From the NCBI RefSeq assembly GCF_008634025.1, contig NZ_PDCM01000002.1:2939001-3003000 (forward strand): a stretch of DNA of 64,000 nt, in the 5' to 3' direction. Below are positions 57,123 through 64,000 of this stretch, piece by piece (within the stretch, counting starts at the first letter, position 1; each line of letters opens with the position of its first letter). Under the pieces are notes generated by a model. That model was given only the letters and a program-made list of their open reading frames with translations, was not told the DNA's origin and ran no database searches. The translations under genes were made by a program, and so were the position numbers. The DNA is from Streptomyces albofaciens JCM 4342 (lineage in GTDB: Bacteria > Actinomycetota > Actinomycetes > Streptomycetales > Streptomycetaceae).

Positions 57123-57220
57123 TTCCCCGGCGGAAACGACCAGGGCCGCCGGCGCTCGCGGCGTGGTCGCCACCTCACGCAGTCGGCCGGGCCGTTGGGT
57201 CCCGCCGACGATGAAGTGGT

Positions 57221-57544
57221 TCAAGAGGTGGCCGTGCGCGCGCGGTGCCTGCGGTAGCTCGCGATGGCCGAGTCGTTGTCGACGTTGGGGACGGTGACGG
57301 TCTCCCCGGTGTCCTTGGCCACGACGACGTTCGCGCCACCGGGCGGGGCGGGCATCGGCGGGGCTGCCGGATCCACCGGTGCGGAGGGGGGGTAAGTGGG
57401 GTAGACGAGGTAGCCGATGTCGAATTCATGGACGTGCATCGATGCCGGGGAGCCATCCGCCAGTTGGGGACGGGCGTAACGGCTAAGCACGATGGCGAGG
57501 GCTTCCTCGGGGGTGGTCGGCGGCATGGGAGTGTCCTGCGCCAT
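57221..57544 (-). CDS. candidate YrhB/Imm35-like immunity protein
   Basis: 107 aa acidic soluble protein (MAQDTPMPPTTPEEALAIVLSRYA...). FDIGYLVYPTYPP and NVVVAKDTGETVTVPNVD suggest a small beta-rich immunity fold of the YrhB/Imm35 type, but this is tentative. The start ATG 57544 has AGGAGAG upstream. It is downstream of the YwqK-like gene and giant toxin in one direction, with a 101-nt gap. If immunity, it likely covers the papain-like domains rather than the deaminase (inference). Confidence 0.6.
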   Translation of the reverse strand: MAQDTPMPPTTPEEALAIVLSRYARPQLADGSPASMHVHEFDIGYLVYPTYPPSAPVDPAAPPMPAPPGGANVVVAKDTGETVTVPNVDNDSAIASYRRHRARTATS

Positions 57545-57645
57545 GAAGGTTTCTCTCCTATTCAGCGTGATTGCCGTACGGGCGGGCGCCCCGGGCGCGG
57601 AAGCCGGCCCGGGGACATGCCTGACGGCGCAAGTCAGGCCGCGCC

Positions 57646-57990
57646 TCAGTCGTCTTCCGTGAGGTTGCCGTCCTTGTCCCACGCCTGACTGCGCACCGGC
57701 ATGCCCCGGAGGTCGAAGACGGTGTGCTCGGCGAGCTGACCGTTCGGGTGCCATTTGCGCCAGTCCCCCACGGCCAGGCCCCAACGCGTCTGACCTTCCT
57801 TCTTCTTCGTGCCGTCCGGATACCACCGGATGTGCGGTCCGGACGGGACGCCATCGACGTAAGAGATGAGAGCGATGATGCGGCCCTCGCGGTCCCGGGA
57901 GACGACCTCGCCCGTGACCAGCTCATCCCCGCAGTGCAAGCGGGAATCCTCGTCCCGGTGTGTGTCTTTGTGTTCGATACGCACGTTCAT
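57646..57990 (-). CDS. YwqK-family antitoxin (MORN-like repeats)
   Basis: 114 aa. Two to three MORN-type repeats, for example GVPSGPHIRWYPDGTKKKEG and GDWRKWHPNGQLAEH, characteristic of YwqK antitoxins. In Bacillus YwqK neutralises the YwqJ deaminase toxin, and the C-terminus of the upstream protein is a YwqJ-type deaminase. ATG 57990 overlaps the toxin stop by 4 nt (ATGA), so the antitoxin is translated with it. No signal peptide: it should protect the cytoplasm. Confidence 0.85.
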   Translation of the reverse strand: MNVRIEHKDTHRDEDSRLHCGDELVTGEVVSRDREGRIIALISYVDGVPSGPHIRWYPDGTKKKEGQTRWGLAVGDWRKWHPNGQLAEHTVFDLRGMPVRSQAWDKDGNLTEDD

Positions 57991-60900
57991 TCCATTACGG
58001 GAGGTATGTAATTGGCTTCGTCCCTGCGCCGGTAGTCGCCGATGGAGTACTGATGGCGACCAGCGTAGCTCGGGACACCCTGGAGAACACCGTTGCAGTT
58101 CGGACAGGCCGGTGCCGATTCGCCGACGGAGTGAATAATTTTGCCCTTATTCTTCCCCCTCTTCACGACGGCAGTTTCGATCCATCGTGGATCGAACCGA
58201 ATTTCGTCCAACGCCATACGGCTCAGCGGCGGCGGCGTGGAATCTTCCCCGTGTTCCTTGCGCCAGTCTTCTTCATGCTTTCGCTGACGGGCCCACAACA
58301 GTTCGTTTACAGCCTTCACCTCGGCATGCCGCAAAGGATTGTCGAAGTATGCCTGACCAGTATAGACCATCTCCGAATTGGGGATTACTTTTCCATTTTC
58401 ATCCCGCGCCGCCGAACCATCCGGAGCAATTTGGTTACCTATCAGGACGTGGCCCTCGGATGCCATGATCGGGTGCATCCAGGCGGCGATGCCCAGGTAA
58501 TTCTCGCGCAGTAGCGGGTGCAGGTGCTTCAGCTTAATCACATCATCCGGATCACCATTGAGGCCCTCGGTGATCAGACCGGTGCGACGGTCGATCGCCA
58601 GGGCCGAACAGGGCCCGTCACCATCGACGAACATTTCCGCATGCCTGCGTGCCCGCTCCTCGGACATTTCCTGCACATACTCTCTGACGGTTTTTCCATC
58701 GATACTCGTGATCAAGCCGTTGTCGTCCAACTGCACCCGGTCGGTGTCGTTCAGGTCGAGCTGCTCGACAAACCCGCCGCGCCTCTTGTCCTCCACCTCC
58801 GAATCCAGGTCACTGGTATCAGGAGCATCACCGGGGTCGACCGGATCAGGGAACTCGGGCAGGTCGTCCACCCGCACGTCGCCGGCCGAGGGCACCTTGA
58901 ACCGCACGGCCGGTTCCCGGTCCCCGTCCTGCTCGGCCTCGCTGACCTCATGCTGGGCGAGGTCGTGGTCGTCCGCAGACGGGTCCGGTTCGCCACCCGA
59001 CGGTTCGGCCGGCGGCTCGTTCCCGTCCTGGTGACGCGTATCGGCCCCGGCGGGCTCGGACGGTCCTTGCGGGTGCGGGTCCTGCGAACGCGGGTCACTC
59101 GGACGCGAAGTCCGGGCCGGTGTGTCCTCGGCGGGTGTGACACCGTCCGACGTTTCCCCGACCGGCCTGCCGTATCTCAGCGGCTGAGGATCGTTGCGGA
59201 GGGCCTCGGCCAGGTGCTGAGAAATGTTTGTGCCGCGGTGCGCGGGCGGGCTTTCGCGGTTGCTCGGAAGAGGTCTGGACGTCCGATCCTCGGTGTGCGC
59301 GTCCCGAGGCTCGGCCGTACCGTGGTCGATTGACGACTCGGTCGACGACCCGGTCGGCTCACCGACAGTCTCGTCGACAGTTTTGTCGGCGGACGAGTCG
59401 TGGGAGTTGGTGTCGGTCGGCTCTGTAATGGAGTCCGGCTTGTTCTCGGACGTATCGGTGGAGGTGTCATCGGGCTTCTCCACAACGCGATCGGCGTGGA
59501 GCGGCTGACGATTCGCGTCGAGTGGGATGTAGAAGGCGTGTTCCGCTTTCGGAATGTGCAGCGGCTCCGTGCTGACCGCGCCGGACTGTGCGTCCACCCA
59601 AATGATCTGCCCGTGGTGATTGACCACGTTGAATGCGTGGCCTCCACGGCCGTTGGGCCAGTTGACCTGCACAATGGCGGCTGCGCCGTGGCCTGCTTGC
59701 TCAAGGTCGTACGCGATACGCGCCGCAGTATGCGGGTCATCGCCACGACCGGCATAAGAATGGGTGGCACCACTCCAGCGGATCTGGTTCTCGTTGGCGT
59801 TGTCCTCGGGCTTCCAGGCGAGCACGTTGCCGTGCTCGTCGGTGTCGAGCGTGCGCGGTGCGGAGACCTGGGGGTTGCCGTACCACGTCTCCAGGAAGGA
59901 GCGGGAGCAGTCGGCGCAGTTGTTGCCGCGCCCAGGCACGGTGTCACCGCCGTCGTTCTGAAGCTGGCCCCAGGAGTCGAAGGGGTTGGCGAAACGCTGC
60001 GGGGTACCGTCGGGGTTCCGCGGGTGCGCATCCTCCAGCCGTTGTTGATCAGCGGGGTCAGGTGCGCGGAGGCCGCCGTTCTCCTGATCGAGATCGGCCC
60101 GGATGGCATGCAGTGAGTTGGAGTCCGGGTCCGAGGGCTCGTGCTCGGGAGTGGGCTCGGTGTGTTCCTGGACAGGCGCCTGGTTTTGATGCGGTGCCTG
60201 TTCCTGGGTGGGTGATTGCTGCTGGGTGGGCGATTGTTCCTGGACAGGTGGGTGATCGCGGACAGGTGATTGCTCTTGGGGGGACGATTCCTGCCGCTTC
60301 GGGGGCTGCTGAGCCTCGATGCGCGGGGCTGGCTGCTGAGGCTGGGGTTGTGTTTGGTTCGGCTGCTGCTGGTAGAGCTGTGTTTGTTGCGGTAGTGGCT
60401 GGTACGGCTGCGTCTGGGGTGCCGGATGCTGGTGGGGCTGTTGTGTGAGCGGGCCCTGCTGCTGCGGCACTTGTTGGGGGCCCGGCTGATGCGGCTGATG
60501 CGCGTACGGAGCGGGGTGCTGCGGCTGCTGCTGGTAGGGGCCTGGTTGCTGGAAATTCGGGTTCTGGTGCGGCGGCTGCTGTACCGGTCCTGGCTGTACG
60601 TGAGGGCCGGGCTGCTGCTGCGGCTGCTGGTATGGCCCGGGCTGCTGGGCGTACGGCCCCGGCTGTACATAGGGGCCGGGCTGCTGCGGGTGCTGGGTGT
60701 ATGGAGCGGGGTGCTGTGGCTGTTGGTGGGGGCCCGGCTGCTGGGTGTAGGGGGTGGACTGCTGCGGGTGAGGCTGCTGCTGATGGGGGGTGGGCTGGTG
60801 GGCATACGGGGGTTGTTGTGGAGTTACGGGTACTTGGGAGCGTGTGGGGTCGTACGGGTTGCGGTTGGCGTCGAGTGTGAGATGCCAGACACCTGTGGCG

Positions 60901-63900
60901 TTGGTGCCGAGCGGCTGGTGACTGACTTGTCCGGACTGGCTGTCCACCCAGATGACGCGGCCGTTGTGGTTGACGGCGTTGAAAACATGAGCACCACCGC
61001 CGCTGCCGTTGGGCCTCGTCGGCCAGGTGACGAGCACAGCGGCGACCGCGCCGTGACCAGCCTGGCGGAGTTCGTCGGCTATTCGGGCGTAACCCTCGTG
61101 TGCGTTGTTGCCGGAGGCACGGAAGGTGGTGCCGGCCCAGTTCTCGATGTTGCTGGTGCCGTCGCGTTCGCCGCTGTTCCGGTCGAAGTCGCCGTTGGCA
61201 TCGCGGTCGTAGGTACGGGTGGCGGAGACCTGGGGATTGCCGTACCAGGACTCGATGAAGGAACGGGTGCAGTCGGCGCAGTTGTTGGAGCGGCCCAGAA
61301 CTCCCATACCGCCGTCGTTCTGCAACTGGGCCCAGCGCTGGAACGGGTCGGGGAAACGTTGAAAGGTGCCGTCCGGGTTGCGCGGGAAGTGGTACAGCAA
61401 CGCCTGTTGGTCGCGCGGCGCGGGCAGGTACAGGCCGTTGGGGTGGTGATTGAGGCTCGCCCTGACGTCGTTGAAGGACGGGCGTGGGGGCTGGGGAGCA
61501 GCCTGGGGCTGCTGGTGCTGCGGTGCTTGGGATTGAGGGGCCGGGTGTTGCTGGTGGTTCTGCTGAGGATGCGCCTGGTTGGCCTGGTGGTGCAGTGGCT
61601 GCTGCTGTTGCGGGTATGGCTGTTGTTGCGGGTGCGGCTGCTGGTGGGGGTGTGGCTGCTGGTGGTTGGGCGGTGTTTGCGGGTGAGGGATGTGCTGAGG
61701 GGTGGTGGGCTGGTGGCTCTGGAGGTTGGGCTGCTGGTAGGGGGATTGCTGCTGGTAGTGGGGGTGCTGCTGGTACGGGTTTTGCTGTTCCGGATGTTGC
61801 TGATGGTGGGGCTGGTTGAGCTGTTGTTGGAAAGGCTGAGGGGGCTGGTGGGGCCAGGGCTGGGCAGGGGTGACCGGGCGGGTTGTGTCCGGGTGTGACT
61901 GGGGCTGGTCAGGGCGGGGTGCGCCAAGGCGGGGCGATGGCTGGTCGTTCCGTACCGGCGGTGTGTGGCCCGTCTGAGCAGGACCGTCGAGGCGGGGGTT
62001 GTGCGGGGGTGCTTCGGGGCGTGGGTGCTGGGTCTGGTCGCTGACGATCTGCGAGCCGTCGGGGCGGCGGTTGTTGTGCGGTGGGTCGGCCGGAGCATCG
62101 GGGCGCCGTGGGCCGTCCAGACGCGGGTTGTACGGCGGGCGGTCGGGGCGCGGTTGTTGGGTGGCGTCCTGGACGGGGCGGCGGCCGTCGGGGCGACGGT
62201 TGGGCTGTGACGGGGGGTTCGCGTTTGACGGTGTGCTGCCGCGCGGTGGGGCGGCGTTCGACGGTGTGGGGCCCGCGTGGGGCGGCGGGGCGGCAGGCAT
62301 GCCCATGGCCGGTCCCGCGTTTTGCGGGGTGTTCTGCGCCGGGCCGGGCGTCGGGCCCGCGTCCGGGGCGGGGGTGTGCGCGCTGGTGGGTGGCGGGGCG
62401 GTCGCGGTGGCCGCGGACTGGGTGGACAGTTCGGTGTCGTCCCCCGCGTGCGGCATGGGGTCGCCCGAGACCGGGTCCCGCTGTTGTACGGGCTGGTGGT
62501 GGGAGGGCGTGTGCTGGACGGGGGCGCCCTGGGGCGGCGTGCCGACGTGCGGCATGGCGGGACGGCCGCCACCGGTGCCGGTGGAGGCGTTGTCGCCGGG
62601 TGCGGAGCCGGAGCTGTCGTTGCTGGTGTTTGGGGGGTTGCCGGGCATGGGGCCCGGGGTGGAGGTGGAGGTGTCAGGCCGGGGATCGGGCGTGGAGCTG
62701 GGGGTCTCCTGTCGCGGGGCGGAATGGTCCGGGGCCGGGGTGGTGTCGGGCGCCGGAGCGGGCGCGGGCGCCGCGTCCGGGTGGGTGGGAGGCGGCGGGC
62801 CCGGAGCGGGCTGGGTGGAGACGTTGGCGGGGTTGTTCTCGGGGTTGGGACGAGCCGGGTCCGGGGTGTGGTCAGGCGTCGGCTGGGTGGAGACCGGCTC
62901 ATGGCCGGGGCCCGGCGTGGGGTGGGTGCTGCTGGTCTCGGAAGCAGGGCGCGCGTGGTCCGGGGTGGTGTCCGAGGTTGGCCGGGTCCCGGCGGAATCG
63001 GGGTCCGTACGCCCGGGCTCCGGGGTGGTGCCCGGGTCCTGCCGGGTGGACGGCGTGTCGGAGGGGCGGTCTGCGCCGTAGGGGTTGTGGTCGTTGCCGC
63101 CCTGGAAGCCGGCGTCGAAGGGGGAGCGCTGGTCCGGGGGTGGCAGGGGCTGGGCGCGGGGGGTGTCGCGGTTGCCGTCCGGGCTCGGGGTGGAGTGGTC
63201 GGGGGCGGCGGAGGGCGTGTGGCCGGAGCCGGTGTCCGGACCGGCGTTCGCACTCGCACTCGCACTCGTGCCCGTGCCCGTGCCGGTTTCGCCTGTGCGG
63301 GGGGTGTGGGAGGAACTGCCGCTTCCGCCGGTACCTTCCCCCGTGCCCGCGTGCGAGGTGGAACCGGAACCGCTGCCGGACCCAGACCCAGCCCCGGAAC
63401 CAGAGCCCGAGCCTGAGCCTGAGCCGGTTCCGCTGCCGCCGTTTCCGGAGCCGCCCGCATCGGATCCGCCGCCGGAGTGCGAGCCGCTGCCGCCATCCGT
63501 ACCCGTACCGGAACCGCCCCCCGAACCCGAGCCCGCACCGGACCCGGAGCCCGACCCGTTCCCGGCCCCCGCACCGCTGCCGCCGTCGCCGCTGCCGGAT
63601 CCGGAACCGCTGCCGGAGCCGCCCCCGTCACCGCCCCCGTCACCGTTCCCGCCGCCTGTCCCGCCACCACCGCCACCGTGGCCGGCGGCGGAGTCCAGGC
63701 CCTGGCGGGCACGGTGACCGGCGCGGTGGCCGGCGCCGTCGCGCAGGGATTCGCCGAGGGTCTCGCCGGTGTTCTTCAGGGCGTCCTTGCCCGCCTCGAC
63801 ACCCTTCTTGGTGGTGCGGCCCAGGTCATAGCCGTTCTGGGCGCCGAAGTTCTGGTTGACGGTCTGGGCGATCAGGTCGGAGGCCATGGCCTCCAGCGCG

Positions 63901-64000
63901 GAGATCACCGGTTCCTTGGCCGCCTCCATAATGGCGTCCAGCAGCTGCTTGGCGACCTCCTTGAGGATGCGCCGCACGATCTCACGGGTGGCCACCGTGC
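57987..64000 (-). CDS. giant polymorphic toxin: two Tox-PL domains plus YwqJ-type deaminase (N-terminus cut)
   Basis: At least 2002 residues, counted from a GTG at 63995, but the frame stays open to the window edge and homologues extend further, so the N-terminus is missing. Visible order: helical end of an N-terminal domain (1-100); Gly/Ser linker (105-250); Pro/His/Gln-rich region (250-870); papain-fold toxin 1 with C906 (SNNCADC), H1003 and D1018; Gln/His/Pro linker (1040-1290); papain-fold toxin 2 with C1360, H1453 and D1468; acidic linker (1500-1770); C-terminal deaminase with HAE (1890-1892) and CPNC (1964-1967) zinc motifs. The papain-fold domains are of the type annotated as glutamine deamidases; the deaminase class acts on bases or nucleotides. 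Probably secreted or contact-delivered against rivals, with the two small genes downstream as immunity (inference). Confidence 0.85.
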   Translation of the reverse strand, partial: TVATREIVRRILKEVAKQLLDAIMEAAKEPVISALEAMASDLIAQTVNQNFGAQNGYDLGRTTKKGVEAGKDALKNTGETLGESLRDGAGHRAGHRARQGLDSAAGHGGGGGGTGGGNGDGGGDGGGSGSGSGSGSGDGGSGAGAGNGSGSGSGAGSGSGGGSGTGTDGGSGSHSGGGSDAGGSGNGGSGTGSGSGSGSGSGAGSGSGSGSGSTSHAGTGEGTGGSGSSSHTPRTGETGTGTGTSASASANAGPDTGSGHTPSAAPDHSTPSPDGNRDTPRAQPLPPPDQRSPFDAGFQGGNDHNPYGADRPSDTPSTRQDPGTTPEPGRTDPDSAGTRPTSDTTPDHARPASETSSTHPTPGPGHEPVSTQPTPDHTPDPARPNPENNPANVSTQPAPGPPPPTHPDAAPAPAPAPDTTPAPDHSAPRQETPSSTPDPRPDTSTSTPGPMPGNPPNTSNDSSGSAPGDNASTGTGGGRPAMPHVGTPPQGAPVQHTPSHHQPVQQRDPVSGDPMPHAGDDTELSTQSAATATAPPPTSAHTPAPDAGPTPGPAQNTPQNAGPAMGMPAAPPPHAGPTPSNAAPPRGSTPSNANPPSQPNRRPDGRRPVQDATQQPRPDRPPYNPRLDGPRRPDAPADPPHNNRRPDGSQIVSDQTQHPRPEAPPHNPRLDGPAQTGHTPPVRNDQPSPRLGAPRPDQPQSHPDTTRPVTPAQPWPHQPPQPFQQQLNQPHHQQHPEQQNPYQQHPHYQQQSPYQQPNLQSHQPTTPQHIPHPQTPPNHQQPHPHQQPHPQQQPYPQQQQPLHHQANQAHPQQNHQQHPAPQSQAPQHQQPQAAPQPPRPSFNDVRASLNHHPNGLYLPAPRDQQALLYHFPRNPDGTFQRFPDPFQRWAQLQNDGGMGVLGRSNNCADCTRSFIESWYGNPQVSATRTYDRDANGDFDRNSGERDGTSNIENWAGTTFRASGNNAHEGYARIADELRQAGHGAVAAVLVTWPTRPNGSGGGAHVFNAVNHNGRVIWVDSQSGQVSHQPLGTNATGVWHLTLDANRNPYDPTRSQVPVTPQQPPYAHQPTPHQQQPHPQQSTPYTQQPGPHQQPQHPAPYTQHPQQPGPYVQPGPYAQQPGPYQQPQQQPGPHVQPGPVQQPPHQNPNFQQPGPYQQQPQHPAPYAHQPHQPGPQQVPQQQGPLTQQPHQHPAPQTQPYQPLPQQTQLYQQQPNQTQPQPQQPAPRIEAQQPPKRQESSPQEQSPVRDHPPVQEQSPTQQQSPTQEQAPHQNQAPVQEHTEPTPEHEPSDPDSNSLHAIRADLDQENGGLRAPDPADQQRLEDAHPRNPDGTPQRFANPFDSWGQLQNDGGDTVPGRGNNCADCSRSFLETWYGNPQVSAPRTLDTDEHGNVLAWKPEDNANENQIRWSGATHSYAGRGDDPHTAARIAYDLEQAGHGAAAIVQVNWPNGRGGHAFNVVNHHGQIIWVDAQSGAVSTEPLHIPKAEHAFYIPLDANRQPLHADRVVEKPDDTSTDTSENKPDSITEPTDTNSHDSSADKTVDETVGEPTGSSTESSIDHGTAEPRDAHTEDRTSRPLPSNRESPPAHRGTNISQHLAEALRNDPQPLRYGRPVGETSDGVTPAEDTPARTSRPSDPRSQDPHPQGPSEPAGADTRHQDGNEPPAEPSGGEPDPSADDHDLAQHEVSEAEQDGDREPAVRFKVPSAGDVRVDDLPEFPDPVDPGDAPDTSDLDSEVEDKRRGGFVEQLDLNDTDRVQLDDNGLITSIDGKTVREYVQEMSEERARRHAEMFVDGDGPCSALAIDRRTGLITEGLNGDPDDVIKLKHLHPLLRENYLGIAAWMHPIMASEGHVLIGNQIAPDGSAARDENGKVIPNSEMVYTGQAYFDNPLRHAEVKAVNELLWARQRKHEEDWRKEHGEDSTPPPLSRMALDEIRFDPRWIETAVVKRGKNKGKIIHSVGESAPACPNCNGVLQGVPSYAGRHQYSIGDYRRRDEANYIPPVME

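Larger units (their letters stand above)
56900..57220. other. intergenic region between tRNA-Arg and toxin locus
   Basis: 321 bp with a tRNA terminator, a hairpin near 57085-57122 and otherwise no recognisable gene. I found no second copy of the tRNA 3-prime end here. Confidence 0.6.

Noticed and set aside
56900..58000. Direct repeat of the tRNA-Arg 3-prime end marking an attachment site
   Set aside because: No second copy was found inside the window; it could only lie beyond position 64000.
60426..63859. Long plus-strand frames (490, 592, 379 and 360 aa) opposite the toxin gene
   Set aside because: They are reverse complements of the low-complexity linkers; Leu/Gly/Arg-rich, overlapping each other, and the toxin frame has catalytic motifs.

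Overview
The window is a high-GC actinobacterial chromosome segment, almost certainly Streptomyces. The signs are the Scy/FilP polarity cytoskeleton pair, an atpIBEFHAGDC operon, a NucS mismatch endonuclease, an N-terminally extended Rho, an NrtL-lysA-hom-thrC-thrB-rho-rpmE-prfA-prmC order and many GTG starts. From memory the gene order follows the conserved Streptomyces core. The last ~7 kb look accessory.

Left part (0-20.7 kb): meaB and an acetyl-CoA acetyltransferase (minus strand) diverge from methylmalonyl-CoA epimerase, which precedes scy and filP. Next are two related ABC-2 exporter modules (ATPase plus permease), the second with long Pro/Gln-rich extensions; a small Cys/His protein; an LLM oxidoreductase; an SCO5389-like protein; nucS; a large P-loop ATPase with one membrane segment and a Thr/Pro tail; a STAS protein; and a 3-hydroxybutyryl-CoA dehydrogenase.

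Middle part (20.7-40.7 kb): a TetR regulator divergent from a DrrAB-type exporter, a cobalamin adenosyltransferase, a membrane protein, a NarL-type two-component system, a secreted chitinase with two DasR-like boxes, a DUF2550 protein, the complete ATP synthase operon with Rex-like and Crp-like sites upstream, a WecA/TagO-type glycosyltransferase and an SHMT homologue.

Right part (40.7-56.9 kb): a G-rich minisatellite; a phosphatase-like protein with Ser at the catalytic Cys position; the translation group Sua5, PrmC, RF1 and L31; an LCP ligase; Rho; the threonine and lysine pathway genes thrB, thrC, hom and lysA; an ArgS-like NrtL; a second degenerate tandem repeat; and a stand-alone receiver protein.

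Right end (56.8-64 kb): tRNA-Arg(CCG), then a leftward polymorphic-toxin locus. One giant protein, cut by the window edge, carries two papain-fold (Tox-PL, glutamine-deamidase-like) domains and a C-terminal YwqJ-type deaminase. A YwqK-type antitoxin gene overlaps its stop codon, and a possible second immunity gene follows. This locus is the most unusual system in the window.
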